Source: Anaerolineae bacterium
GTDB taxonomy: Bacteria > Chloroflexota > Anaerolineae > Aggregatilineales > J027
Length of the DNA: 64,000 nucleotides
Reading direction: 5' to 3'
Assembly (NCBI GenBank): GCA_021463865.1
Contig: JAJTXY010000021.1
Coordinates: 1 to 64,000, forward strand
In this document: positions 8,730 through 18,034 of the stretch, piece by piece
Layout of the letters: each line of letters begins with the position of its first letter
Numbering within the stretch: the first letter of the stretch is position 1
The notes under the pieces: model-generated
What the model was told of the DNA's origin: nothing
The model's input: the letters and a program-made list of their open reading frames with translations, nothing else
Database searches by the model: none
Translations under genes and position numbers: made by a program

Positions 8730-9104
8730 ATGAATACTCCACAAGAGATCGTCGAAATGTTCTGGCACGCCTTTGATACCTTCGATTTTGAGGAGGCGGG
8801 TCGGCTTTTACACGATAATTTTGTATTTGAACTGCCGCAATCCAAAGAACGGGTGCGAGGCCGAGCGAATTTTGTGGCGTTTAATGCAAATTATCCGGGG
8901 CGGTGGCACATTGCCATTCAGCGCATGGTGGCCTCTGGGGATAAAGTTACTACAGAAATCACCGCACGTTCTGAGGAACAGACACTTACAGCAATTTCCT
9001 TTTTTCGTATTCAAGATGGCAAAATCATCCACATCCGCGAATTTTGGCCTGAACCCTTTCCGGCACAGGCATGGCGGGCGCAGTGGGTGGAGATGATGGA
9101 GTAG
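8730..9104 (+). CDS. SnoaL/NTF2-like family protein
   Basis: A 124-residue protein of the cone-shaped alpha+beta NTF2-like fold. The typical start is visible (a helix with F-W-x-A-F-x-x-x-D, then a strand with a His-Asp pair), as is the C-terminal strand pattern with I-x-x-I-R-E-F-W. Members act as small hydrolases, isomerases or ligand-binding proteins; no catalytic set can be assigned. It begins 16 bases after tilS and may share its transcript. Its end is only 8 bases from the end of the convergent helicase gene. Confidence 0.85.
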   Translation: MNTPQEIVEMFWHAFDTFDFEEAGRLLHDNFVFELPQSKERVRGRANFVAFNANYPGRWHIAIQRMVASGDKVTTEITARSEEQTLTAISFFRIQDGKIIHIREFWPEPFPAQAWRAQWVEMME

Positions 9105-9112
9105 GCCAATTT

Positions 9113-12100
9113 TTAGAGCAGGGCTTTTTCAATATCTTCATCAAGCGATGCCATCGCATTTCGCCACAGCGATTCGGGCATCTTCCACAGGATGCCGGGA
9201 TGCAGATAATAGACCTGCACATGGGGCGTGATGCCAATTTGCTGTTGAACGGCCTCGGCATACGCGCCCATTTGATAGGCGTAGCGCTTGCCGTGTTCGG
9301 CAACGTACCACAATTTCACCTCGCTGGTCTTAAAATCCAAGACATACCACGCGCCTTCATAGCGATAGAGGACATCAATGATGCCATGAATGATATGTGC
9401 GCCACGATCATAGGCAAATTCAATTTCGCGGTAGACCTCGCTGCATTCCTGTAACATGCGATAGAGGTCGCTGGATTGAAACTGGGCTAGTAGGCTTTGG
9501 GCACGACGCACTGCACTATCCAAGGCTTGCTGATTGGTGGCATTACGTTCCCACGCATAACTTTCGAGCGCCTCTTGGACAATTTCCGGGCTAATATCGC
9601 GGGGGAGCAGCCCAACCCGCAAGGCACGATGCACAATATCCCCGATGACATAGCCCGGAACCCCTGCCACTGATGCGGAATGGCTGATAGGCCAGATCGA
9701 GGTTGGCATATCGCGTAAGATGGTCTGACGAAAACCCCGACGTGCAATTTCTTCGGGTTTTTCGTACTTAGCACGGCCTAATTTTTCCAAATGGGTGGCG
9801 CTGATATGGCGTGCAAGGGGTTGACCACTCAGGCGGGTCGCATCGGTGGTTGCAAGGGTAAATTCGGCAGGCAGGGGGATGGCAACTGGCGACAATCCTT
9901 TTTCCAGCGTTTCCCATTGGTTGGAATAGGTGCGGTGGGGAATTAAGGTATGCGGGGCTGGGATGGTCAAAGGGCGATAGAGCTTGAGGCCGCCCCAGCG
10001 ATAGGTCACGGGCTGAATTTCATCATTGGGTTGGTAGGACTCCATCTTGAAAACGGCCTGTAATTGGCTTAACCAATCTTGGCTGTTCCCGGAGGTTTCG
10101 TGACCGCTTATCACCAAAATATCTTGGGCACGGGTCGCGGCTACATAGAATAGGCGTTTGCGTTCCGCCATATCCCGCGCATTGGCAGAAAGTTGGGCGA
10201 GTCTATAAGCAAACCCCTCTTTATCCACATCATCATTGGATTCATTGGAATCAGCCATTAAGCGACAAGCCGGGCCAACTTCTGGATCAACTCCGATGCG
10301 CGGTTTGTCGGCGGATCGTTTCCATGAACAGTCGGCCAGCACGACGACGGGGAATTCCAAGCCCTTGCTGGCATGAACTGTCATGAGTGTAATCGCGTTT
10401 TGAGCCTCAAGCGTGGCTTCCCCTTCGCGGGCTTCGGCTTCGACCATATCGCGTAGATAGGTGTTAAATTCACCCAACGATACACGCTGGCTTTTTTCAG
10501 CGACAGTCAATAATTTTTGGACATTGGCACGGCGTTTTTCACCATTGGGCAATCCCGTCAGAATCGCCTCAAAGCCCGTCCGTTCCAAAATTTGCTCAAT
10601 CAGTTCGGCGATAGTGACACGACCCGCCAGAGTACGAAGCGAGGTCAGGATTTGGCGGGCAAATTCGACGGCAGAGAGGTCTTCCGCCGGGATGGGTAGC
10701 CAATCCGATTCCCAGACCGAACGGTTAGCATCTTGCGACAGGGCATCCCACAAATGCAGCAGTTTGTCCCCGTGTCGGCGCAGTCGTAGGGTCAGCAGGG
10801 CTTCATCACTCAGCCCGAATAGGGGCGAACGTAAGGCTGCCGCCAGCGACAAATCATCGGCGGGGTTATGTAGTGCCCGCAGCAGATTCATCACATCCCA
10901 GACCTCTTGGCGATTGTAGTACCCCTTGCCCGCGACGGTCAGATAGGGGAGGCCGTAGGATTGAAAAGCCTCTTCATACAATGGACTGTTGCTTAGAGAC
11001 TGGAATAGGATGGTGATGTCACCAAAAGCCAGCGGACGATGCTGGTCTGATTTTTTGTCCCAGACTTCTAACTTTTGCTCGACCCAGCGACCCAATTGGG
11101 AGGCTAGAATATCGGCTTCCCAACGCCGCGATTCTTCGGCATCCAATCCGGAACCATTTTTGCCCGTTTTGGGCAGCAGCATCAGTGTGATCGGCGATTG
11201 ATTGGCGGTATGACTGGAGGCACGGTTGGCAGACATGGGGGCGTAAGTGACACTATAGGCCGAAGCAAAGTGTGTTTCCGTCTTGAGCAGATTCCCAAAG
11301 AGTTCATTGATACAGCCGATGAGATTCTGATGGCTGCGGAAGGAGGTACTGAGTTGGACTTGCTGTCCACCGGCTTGAATAATTTCCTCCGACACTTGGC
11401 GAAAGACGCTAACATCCGCCCCGCGAAAAGCATAAATGCTTTGTTTGGGGTCGCCAACCACGAATAATTTGCCCGCCGGGGCTTTTTTTGCGCCGATCCC
11501 ACACAATTGATAGACAATCTGGCGCTGCATCGCGTTGGTATCTTGGAATTCATCTACCATCACATGATTAAACTCTTGGAGGTAGCGACGTGACACTTGT
11601 GGATAATGCGTCAACAGGTGGGCGGTCATACTTTCCAAATCGTTAAAATCTAGAGTGCCGTTCTGATCTTTCAGGTCACGGAAACGCCTATTTACCAACG
11701 CAGTCGCCTCGCGCCAATGGAACAGCAAATCAGCCAGTCGGCGGTCAAGCTCCATCGGGGGTGGTAAAAATAGGCTTTTGTAGGTCTTAAGGTGATCGTC
11801 ACGCAGGGTTCGCAGCATGGCTTTTGATTCGTGAAGCCGACCCTGCCAGTTTTTGTCGCTGCCGACATTCAGGACGATGGCTTCCGCCAAACTTTCGATA
11901 GCGGTCTTGATTTCGAGTGGGGAGCCGTTTTTCAACACTTGCCGATGACTAAGTATGTCTTCCCATACCGCCCATAATTTGTCGCCACGTGGTTGCTCGG
12001 CTTCGGGAATGGACATCGGCCAATAGAGGCAGTCCCAAAAATCACCGTCATTGCGTAAAGCGTCGGCGACACGATTGGCATTCACCTCCCATGCCGCGTG

Positions 12101-12706
12101 CCAATCCTTCATGAGGACTTCGGTGGTTTTGTCGGCCAACTGCTCGATCAGTCGTTCAGATTGACCACTGGTAATGAGATCGTGCAGACTGGTTCGCACC
12201 CCCTGTACGCCATATTCGACCAACAAAGCACGAGCCGGAGTTTCTAGCAGTTCGGCAAGGCTCTGGTCAATCGCTTCATCGAGTAAGATGGCTGTGTCAA
12301 TTTCGTCGAGCACTTCAAATTCGGGGTCGAGATTGGCTTCTACGGCATTGGCCCGTAGAATTTGAGCACAGAGGCTGTGGATAGTGCCAATACGGGCGCT
12401 ATCTAGGCTGGCTTCATGGGTACGCCAACGTTTGGCATTTGGGTCATCGGGTGGCGTGTGGGCCGCGCGTTGACTAATCTCTTGACGCACGCGATCTCGC
12501 ATTTCACGGGCGGCCTTTTCGGTAAACGTAATGGCAACAATCGAGGGCAGTGTCCATGTGGGGTTTTGGTCGAGCAGGTGCATAAATCGCTGTACCAGCA
12601 CGAAGGTTTTGCCACTGCCAGCGCCAGCGACTACCACGAGATTTTTGTCGGTTATTTCAATTGCCTGTCGTTGTTCAGGGGTCAATTGCATGGTAATCGT
12701 GCCCAT
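9113..12706 (-). CDS. addA: UvrD-family helicase-nuclease, AddA-like
   Basis: Large DNA repair enzyme (1197 aa). Superfamily 1 helicase motifs run in order: Walker A G-A-G-S-G-K-T near residue 31, motif II D-E-F-Q-D-T, motif III G-D-P-K-Q-S-I-Y-A-F-R-G-A-D, and motif V/VI with V-H-x-S-K-G-L-E-F and V-A-A-T-R-A. The C-terminal 200 residues contain a RecB-type nuclease core (G-x-I-D-V-L, then V-L-D-F-K-T) and Q-M-x-x-Y. This layout matches AddA, which unwinds and trims double-strand breaks with its partner AddB. No AddB-like gene is visible here. The alternative start at 12691 (second Met) would remove five residues. Convergent with the SnoaL-like gene. Confidence 0.9.
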   Translation of the reverse strand: MGTITMQLTPEQRQAIEITDKNLVVVAGAGSGKTFVLVQRFMHLLDQNPTWTLPSIVAITFTEKAAREMRDRVRQEISQRAAHTPPDDPNAKRWRTHEASLDSARIGTIHSLCAQILRANAVEANLDPEFEVLDEIDTAILLDEAIDQSLAELLETPARALLVEYGVQGVRTSLHDLITSGQSERLIEQLADKTTEVLMKDWHAAWEVNANRVADALRNDGDFWDCLYWPMSIPEAEQPRGDKLWAVWEDILSHRQVLKNGSPLEIKTAIESLAEAIVLNVGSDKNWQGRLHESKAMLRTLRDDHLKTYKSLFLPPPMELDRRLADLLFHWREATALVNRRFRDLKDQNGTLDFNDLESMTAHLLTHYPQVSRRYLQEFNHVMVDEFQDTNAMQRQIVYQLCGIGAKKAPAGKLFVVGDPKQSIYAFRGADVSVFRQVSEEIIQAGGQQVQLSTSFRSHQNLIGCINELFGNLLKTETHFASAYSVTYAPMSANRASSHTANQSPITLMLLPKTGKNGSGLDAEESRRWEADILASQLGRWVEQKLEVWDKKSDQHRPLAFGDITILFQSLSNSPLYEEAFQSYGLPYLTVAGKGYYNRQEVWDVMNLLRALHNPADDLSLAAALRSPLFGLSDEALLTLRLRRHGDKLLHLWDALSQDANRSVWESDWLPIPAEDLSAVEFARQILTSLRTLAGRVTIAELIEQILERTGFEAILTGLPNGEKRRANVQKLLTVAEKSQRVSLGEFNTYLRDMVEAEAREGEATLEAQNAITLMTVHASKGLEFPVVVLADCSWKRSADKPRIGVDPEVGPACRLMADSNESNDDVDKEGFAYRLAQLSANARDMAERKRLFYVAATRAQDILVISGHETSGNSQDWLSQLQAVFKMESYQPNDEIQPVTYRWGGLKLYRPLTIPAPHTLIPHRTYSNQWETLEKGLSPVAIPLPAEFTLATTDATRLSGQPLARHISATHLEKLGRAKYEKPEEIARRGFRQTILRDMPTSIWPISHSASVAGVPGYVIGDIVHRALRVGLLPRDISPEIVQEALESYAWERNATNQQALDSAVRRAQSLLAQFQSSDLYRMLQECSEVYREIEFAYDRGAHIIHGIIDVLYRYEGAWYVLDFKTSEVKLWYVAEHGKRYAYQMGAYAEAVQQQIGITPHVQVYYLHPGILWKMPESLWRNAMASLDEDIEKALL

Positions 12707-12977
12707 CTAGGTAAATTTTTGGAATGCCATATTCCATTAATATAGCTTTGTTGGGGATAAACGGGTAGTGGACTTGCTATATTCTGTAGAATTGTGGTTA
12801 AATTGATGATGTTGTTTCTTGGGAACACTTTTAGTGACAACAAATTCATTTTAGATTATACTAATGCGCGGCAGGGGTCGTTTCTCAGCGGTGAGTCCCA
12901 TCAATCGCAACTGGCCCCCTTCCCCATAGGCAGATTAAGGTTTGTAAGCACCCTCACCGATTGGAGGATCAGGCACA

Positions 12978-13607
12978 ATGCCACCGGAAAAAAGCGGCTT
13001 TAATTACCCGAACAAATTTGCCCTCATTATCCTGATGGCGATGGAAGAAATCATGGGCAAGAATGGCTTGAACGCGATTCTGCACCTCGCCGGACTTGAG
13101 GAGTTTATCGGGAGCTACCCGCCCGATAACCTTGAAAAACAGTTCGACTTTGCCCATATCACGGCCTTAAATGTCGCACTGGAAGAAATGTATGGCCCGC
13201 GCGGTGGGCGTGGTTTGGCGCTGCGTGCAGGCCGAGCGACATTTGCCGAGGGTCTCAAAGGGTTTGGGGCATTGGCCGGGGTGGGGGACCTTGCGTTTAA
13301 GGTGCTGCCGCTGCCCGCCAAATTGAAGATCGGTTTGCCGGCGATGGCGAATATTTTGACCCAATTTTCTGACCAGATTTCCAACGTGACCGAAGAAAAT
13401 GATAAATTTGTTTACACACTGGAACGCTGCCCCATGTGCTGGAAGCGTACTGCTGACCGCCCGGTGTGTTATCTGGGGCAGGGGTTGTTACAAGAAGGTC
13501 TGCGCTGGGTCTCAGGTGGTCATGAATTTAAGGTAGACATGGCGACCTGTATTGCCAAAGGCGATGACATCGGACGCTATGTGATTTTCAAAGAGCCGAT
13601 TGGTTAA
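12978..13607 (+). CDS. V4R-domain protein (4-vinyl reductase-like)
   Basis: A 209-residue cytosolic protein. The C-terminal third carries the V4R signature: a C-x-x-C pair (C-P-M-C), a third Cys in P-V-C-Y, a G-x-x-x-x-x-L-x-W pattern, and a fourth Cys near A-T-C-I-A-K-G-D-D. V4R domains bind small hydrophobic molecules and may hold a metal through these cysteines; they occur in bacteriochlorophyll biosynthesis and as sensor domains. The N-terminal part is alpha-helical with no clear family. A GGAGG site at 12963-12967 supports the ATG. It is a single gene ending at a strong terminator just before tRNA-Glu. The ligand is unknown. Confidence 0.8.
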   Translation: MPPEKSGFNYPNKFALIILMAMEEIMGKNGLNAILHLAGLEEFIGSYPPDNLEKQFDFAHITALNVALEEMYGPRGGRGLALRAGRATFAEGLKGFGALAGVGDLAFKVLPLPAKLKIGLPAMANILTQFSDQISNVTEENDKFVYTLERCPMCWKRTADRPVCYLGQGLLQEGLRWVSGGHEFKVDMATCIAKGDDIGRYVIFKEPIG

Positions 13608-13633
13608 TCCTAGACACTTCAAAAGATTGACGC

Positions 13634-13670
13634 AAAACCCCTGTTTTCAAGAGTGAAATAGGGGTTTTTT
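13634..13670 (+). terminator. intrinsic terminator after the V4R gene
   Basis: AAAACCCCT (13634-13642) pairs with AGGGGTTTT (13660-13668), and the T-run continues to 13670. The loop is about 17 bases. It separates the V4R gene from the tRNA-Glu promoter. Confidence 0.85.
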
Positions 13671-13696
13671 GTTAGGAGCAGTGGTGAAGTTGTGCC

Positions 13697-13725
13697 TTGA
13701 CCAGTCTAAAGTGACTGTGTAGAAT
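13697..13725 (+). promoter_or_regulatory. promoter of tRNA-Glu
   Basis: TTGACC (13697-13702), a 17-base spacer and TAGAAT (13720-13725) match the housekeeping consensus in 5 of 6 positions each. The tRNA begins 16 bases after the -10 element. Confidence 0.8.
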
Positions 13726-13740
13726 GTACCATCGTTGTCC

Positions 13741-13813
13741 GCCCCCATCGTCTAGTGGACTAGGACGCGGCCCTTTCAAGGCCAAAACAGGGGTTCGAAT
13801 CCCCTTGGGGGCA
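13741..13813 (+). tRNA. trnE: tRNA-Glu (anticodon UUC)
   Basis: The seven-base acceptor arms GCCCCCA and TGGGGGC pair fully, with A as discriminator base. The T arm AGGGG-TTCGAAT-CCCCT is perfect, and the anticodon loop CTTTCAA gives UUC, which reads GAA/GAG. The body is 73 bases and the CCA end is not encoded (the next bases are TAT). Besides translation, this tRNA feeds glutamate to the C5 tetrapyrrole pathway in bacteria that use it. It stands alone with its own promoter. Confidence 0.96.
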
Positions 13814-13945
13814 TATCCATAAATCTGTGATTTGCCAGCTATTCATGAATGTGTGAGTAGCTGGTTTTGTTTTGCGCTTCGATTGGTCACTAGCTTTCTG
13901 GGATACTACACACCTTAAGGCCTTAGAGCAGTGATGCGTTAAATT

Positions 13946-13974
13946 TTGCTAAAATAAATAGTCTGTCATAAAAT
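13946..13974 (+). promoter_or_regulatory. promoter of the HAAT transporter operon
   Basis: TTGCTA (13946-13951), a 17-base spacer and TAAAAT (13969-13974) form a good sigma-70-type promoter 40-50 bases before the first gene. No operator palindrome is obvious. Confidence 0.62.
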
Positions 13975-14015
13975 CAACCCCAAACTCGTATAGACTTAAA
14001 AAAAATTAGGATTAT

Positions 14016-14852
14016 TTGAAAATTATGACCTTATCGAGATTTGCTCGGCCCTATGAGGTCAACCAACCGGAACGTCATCGTTTAGAAGTTCAAAATGTCA
14101 GTCTCAGTTTCGGGGGTGTCAATGCTCTCACTAGCGTCAGTCTAACATGTGAACCCGGCGAGATTTTGGCAATCATTGGGCCAAATGGCGCAGGGAAAAC
14201 CAGTCTGCTCAACTGCATCTGTAGTCTCTATCGCCCACAACGGGGTCGAATCGTTTACCATGACCGCAATCTCGTCACGACTTCGCCCCACCAGCTTCCC
14301 AAACTCGGCATTGCGCGTACCTTCCAAAATATCGAACTCTTTAGCCATATGACGGTTCTAGATAATTTGATGTTGGGCCGGCATATCCATATGAAAAAGA
14401 ATATCTTCACCTCCATGCTGTATTGGGGGCCGGGTCAACGCGAAGAAATTCACCACCGTGAATTTGTGGAACAGGTGATTGACCTGCTTGAAATTCAGCA
14501 TATCCGTAAACAGCAGGTTGGGTCATTAGCCTATGGACTGCAAAAACGGGTTGAATTGGGGCGGGCGCTGGCGATGAACCCCGGTTTACTGCTTTTGGAC
14601 GAACCGATGGCAGGCATGAACGTGGAAGAAAAAGAGGACATGGCCCGGTTCATCCTCGACATCAACGAGGAGTGGGGGGTGACGATCATTTTGATTGAGC
14701 ACGATATGGGGGTGGTGATGGATATTTCAGATCGAGTGGCGGTACTCGATTTTGGACGCCTGATTGCACTGGGGACACCACACGAGGTTCGGGCCAATCC
14801 ACAAGTCATCCAAGCCTATTTAGGACAAGAACATGCCCTGATGCAGGAATAG
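14016..14852 (+). CDS. livG: branched-chain amino-acid-type ABC transporter ATPase, LivG-like
   Basis: ATPase subunit of a HAAT-family importer. Walker A G-P-N-G-A-G-K-T-S lies near residues 58-66, the Q-loop follows, and Walker B L-L-L-L-D-E-P-M-A-G-M is present. The ABC signature is atypical (S-L-A-Y-G-L-Q-K-R), as is usual for LivG. The C-terminal H-D-M-G-V-V-M region and the final I-x-A-Y-L-G tail are also LivG traits. The start could be TTG at 14016, which has AGGA at the right distance, or ATG at 14025. It begins a six-gene same-strand run ending with a LivF-like ATPase. Substrate may be an organic acid rather than an amino acid, given the acyl-CoA synthetase next door. Confidence 0.92.
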   Translation: MKIMTLSRFARPYEVNQPERHRLEVQNVSLSFGGVNALTSVSLTCEPGEILAIIGPNGAGKTSLLNCICSLYRPQRGRIVYHDRNLVTTSPHQLPKLGIARTFQNIELFSHMTVLDNLMLGRHIHMKKNIFTSMLYWGPGQREEIHHREFVEQVIDLLEIQHIRKQQVGSLAYGLQKRVELGRALAMNPGLLLLDEPMAGMNVEEKEDMARFILDINEEWGVTIILIEHDMGVVMDISDRVAVLDFGRLIALGTPHEVRANPQVIQAYLGQEHALMQE

Positions 14853-14863
14853 TAGAGGGCACG

Positions 14864-16771
14864 ATGGCGATGAACCTGATTGACACTCTGCCTAAACAAC
14901 TGATCGAAAACGCCCGAATTTATGGAAATCGTGCGGCCCTGCGCGAAAAAGAATTTGGCATCTGGCAGTCGCTGACGTGGGCACAGTATTTGGAACGTGT
15001 GCGGAATTTTGCGCTAGGACTGCATCAATTGGGGTTTGCACGCGGCGATAAGGTGGCTATTTTAGGGGATAATCGCCCCGAATGGGTCATTAGCGAATTG
15101 GCAGCCCAATCACTGGGTGGTCAGTCCGTTGGTATCTATCAAGACTCCACGCCGGAAGAAGTGTTGTATATCGCCGATTTGGTTGCGGTGCGTTACTTGG
15201 TGGTGGAAGACCAAGAGCAGGTAGATAAGGTGGTCGAAATCTGGGATCGGCTGTCGCGGGCACAGGCCGTGATTTTTTATGATCCTAAAGGCCTCCGCAA
15301 CTATGACCAAGCATATTTGAAGCCTTTTCCCGAAATCGAAAATTTGGGGCGCGAATTTCACCTAGCGAATCCGACATTTTTTGAGAAATCGGTCAGCAAG
15401 GGGAAAGGGGAAGATATTGCCATTGTTTCGACGACCTCTGGCACGACCTCCAAACCGAAATTAGGGCAGATTACACACGACAATCTATTTGCGATGGCGA
15501 AGGGCATGACAGAAGTAGATGGTTTTACGGTAGACGATCAATTTGTCTCCTTTTTGCCGTTGGCATGGATTGGCGAACAAATGATGTCTATGGCGTGTGG
15601 CATGTATAAGGGATTTGCACTGAGTTTTCCCGAAGATACCCATACTGTGCGGGCGGATTTGCGGGAAATTGGGCCGCATATTATGTTTGCCCCGCCGCGC
15701 ATCTGGGAGAGCATGGTCAGCGAGGTTCAGGTCAAAATTGAAGACGCGGATCGCCTAAAAAAATTCCTGTTTAACCGTGCCATGAAGATTGGCTATCGCA
15801 TCGCCGACAAAAAATTTGGCCGCAAGCCGCTGACTGCTGTAGATAAAGCCCAACTAGCCCTTACCCGTGTGTTTGTCTTTAATAACGTGCTTGACCAACT
15901 CTGTCTGCGTTATATCAAATGGGGTTACACGGCGGGGGCAGCATTGGGGCCAGATGTGTTCCGGTTTTACCACGCGATGGGGGTAAATCTCAAACAGGGG
16001 TACGGTCAAACCGAAACGACGGGTCTTTGTGTGATTCACCGCGACGACGAAATCAAATATCAGACGGTGGGCAAGCCTTTCCCCGGTGTTGAGGTCAAGA
16101 CCGATGATAACGGCGAGATTCTGGTACGGGGGCCAGTCTGTTTCAGCGGGTATTTTCGCAATGAAGCGGCCACAGCGGAGACGATTATGCCGGACGGTTG
16201 GGTACGGACAGGCGATGCAGGGTATTTTGACGACGAGGGTCATCTGATTGTGATTGACCGTGCCAAAGATGTCATGACCTTGCAAGATGGCACACGCTTC
16301 TCACCACAATTTATTGAGAACAAACTTAAATTTAGCCAGTATATTAAAGAGGCGGTTGTGTTTGGGGGTGATTGGCCCTATGTGACGGCGTTTATCAACA
16401 TAGATTTTGCGAATGTGGGTAAATGGGCCGAGGCACAGCAGATTGCCTATACGACCTATACTGATCTTTCCCAAAAATCTTCGGTGTATGACCTCATTCG
16501 GAAAGATGTCGAGCGCACCAATGCTGATCTTCCCTCGGCGGCCCGCATCCAAAAATTTTTGCTGCTCTATAAAGAATTGGACGCGGATGATGCTGAATTG
16601 ACACGCACCCGCAAGGTTCGGCGTGGGTATGTCGCGCAGACATATCATCAGCTGATTGATGGGCTGTACAGCGACCTCGACAGCTTGGATATTGAATCGG
16701 TGATTACCTATCAAGATGGGCGCACGGCGACAATCAAAGTGAATTTGAGAATTGATAAGGTTAATCCGTGA
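14864..16771 (+). CDS. AMP-forming long-chain acyl-CoA synthetase
   Basis: Activates a carboxylic acid to its CoA thioester via an acyl-adenylate. The 635-residue length and order of motifs fit the ANL superfamily: the AMP-binding loop T-S-G-T-T-S-K-P-K near residue 196, G-Y-G-Q-T-E-T-T-G near residue 384, and the hinge motif R-T-G-D-A-G-Y with D-R-A-K-D-V-M. The loop has Ser where Gly is more usual (T-T-G-x-P-K). It begins 11 bases after livG and precedes the two permease genes, so it sits inside the transporter operon. That placement suggests the transporter imports the acid that this enzyme activates, so CoA ligation would trap the substrate. The chain length or aromatic nature of the acid cannot be read. 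Confidence 0.92.
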   Translation: MAMNLIDTLPKQLIENARIYGNRAALREKEFGIWQSLTWAQYLERVRNFALGLHQLGFARGDKVAILGDNRPEWVISELAAQSLGGQSVGIYQDSTPEEVLYIADLVAVRYLVVEDQEQVDKVVEIWDRLSRAQAVIFYDPKGLRNYDQAYLKPFPEIENLGREFHLANPTFFEKSVSKGKGEDIAIVSTTSGTTSKPKLGQITHDNLFAMAKGMTEVDGFTVDDQFVSFLPLAWIGEQMMSMACGMYKGFALSFPEDTHTVRADLREIGPHIMFAPPRIWESMVSEVQVKIEDADRLKKFLFNRAMKIGYRIADKKFGRKPLTAVDKAQLALTRVFVFNNVLDQLCLRYIKWGYTAGAALGPDVFRFYHAMGVNLKQGYGQTETTGLCVIHRDDEIKYQTVGKPFPGVEVKTDDNGEILVRGPVCFSGYFRNEAATAETIMPDGWVRTGDAGYFDDEGHLIVIDRAKDVMTLQDGTRFSPQFIENKLKFSQYIKEAVVFGGDWPYVTAFINIDFANVGKWAEAQQIAYTTYTDLSQKSSVYDLIRKDVERTNADLPSAARIQKFLLLYKELDADDAELTRTRKVRRGYVAQTYHQLIDGLYSDLDSLDIESVITYQDGRTATIKVNLRIDKVNP

Positions 16772-16824
16772 GGCAAGGCTGTATCGAAAGAACCCCAGAA
16801 ATTAAGCAATAGGAAAAATATTTT

Positions 16825-18015
16825 ATGACAGGCACGGAGAAAAAAAGTCTTTCATTACAGGGCCTCTTAGATCATCTGCAAACCTATTTTGCCGCCAAGA
16901 CGTGGCAGTGGTATTTGACACTATTCGGAATTTTGGCAGTAGGGGCCTATCTCCTCAATTGGTTTGTGCCCCAAGCACAAGACAATCCAGCGTCATTTGT
17001 GCGCTATACCTACAATGGAATCGCGGAGGGCGCGATTTTGGCATTGGTGTCGGTGGGGCTGGTGCTGATTTATAAGGCGACAGATGTGATCAATTTTGCA
17101 CATGGTGAGTTCATGATGCTGGGGGCCTATATCGCGTATGAAATGCTGGTTGAGTTCAAGGTGTCCTTTCTCGGTATTGATAGATTAGGGCTTGTGCCAG
17201 CGCTGATTGCGGCGGCGGTCATTATGGGGTTGCTCGGCATCTTGGTGGAACGATTGGTACTACGCCCACTGGTGGGTGAACCCGTGATCTCGGTCATTAT
17301 GGTGACGATTGGCCTGAGCAGCATTATTCATGCCGGGGTGGGATTGCAATGGGGCACAGACGCCAAAACATGGCAGGTGCGCGATACAGCATTGGCGGAT
17401 GGGGTTCTGGCGCAAGTGCCGGAACTATTCCCTCAAGATTCGGAAATTCGCCGTGATCTTGAAACCGGGGCGTATGAGCGGGAAATCGAAGGCTCCCGCC
17501 GCCCGGTGCGCTTTCAATATGACAAGGTGTATATTGTGTTGATTGTGAGCGTCGTCATCCTCGCCTTGATCTTTTTCTTTAAATACAGCAAGCAGGGTAT
17601 TGCCATGCGGGCGACGGCGGATGACCAGCAAGCCTCGCTTAGTATGGGGATTAGTGTCAAACGTATTTTTGCCATCACATGGTCAATTGCCGCGATGACG
17701 GCGGGGATTGCCGGGTTGATTGTGGCGGACACCGGGGGTGGGGCCAAGACCGATATTCCGGGTGTGGGACTGCGTGCCTTTCCGGTCATTATTCTGGGTG
17801 GGCTGGATTCGATTGCGGGGGCGATTGTTGGCGGGTTAATGATTGGCCTGCTGGAACAATATGCCGTTGGATATATTGATCCTCTTTTGCAAGAAAATTT
17901 CGCTTCCCTTGCCAGTGCCTCCACCAAAAATGTGGTGCCGTATCTGGTGCTGATTGTCATTTTGATGTTTAAGCCATATGGGTTGTTTGGTCAAAAGCGG
18001 ATTGAACGGGTATAA
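16825..18015 (+). CDS. livH: branched-chain amino-acid-type ABC transporter permease, LivH-like
   Basis: Inner-membrane permease of the HAAT importer. It has about eight to nine hydrophobic segments and the LivH signatures N-F-A-H-G-E-F-M-M-L-G-A-Y near residues 91-103 and a C-terminal G-G-L-D-S-I-x-G-A-I-V-G-G. At 396 residues it is about 100 longer than the usual LivH. The extra length is an N-terminal segment with its own membrane helix (about residues 30-48) and a charged insertion of about 60 residues around residues 180-235 between helices. It works with LivM to form the pore. In the operon it follows the acyl-CoA synthetase by 53 bases. Confidence 0.92.
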   Translation: MTGTEKKSLSLQGLLDHLQTYFAAKTWQWYLTLFGILAVGAYLLNWFVPQAQDNPASFVRYTYNGIAEGAILALVSVGLVLIYKATDVINFAHGEFMMLGAYIAYEMLVEFKVSFLGIDRLGLVPALIAAAVIMGLLGILVERLVLRPLVGEPVISVIMVTIGLSSIIHAGVGLQWGTDAKTWQVRDTALADGVLAQVPELFPQDSEIRRDLETGAYEREIEGSRRPVRFQYDKVYIVLIVSVVILALIFFFKYSKQGIAMRATADDQQASLSMGISVKRIFAITWSIAAMTAGIAGLIVADTGGGAKTDIPGVGLRAFPVIILGGLDSIAGAIVGGLMIGLLEQYAVGYIDPLLQENFASLASASTKNVVPYLVLIVILMFKPYGLFGQKRIERV

Positions 18016-18034
18016 GGGCAAGGGATGATCAATT

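Noticed and set aside
12794-13003. Plus-strand frame of 69 codons before the V4R gene
   Set aside because: Overlaps the V4R start in another frame and has no support.
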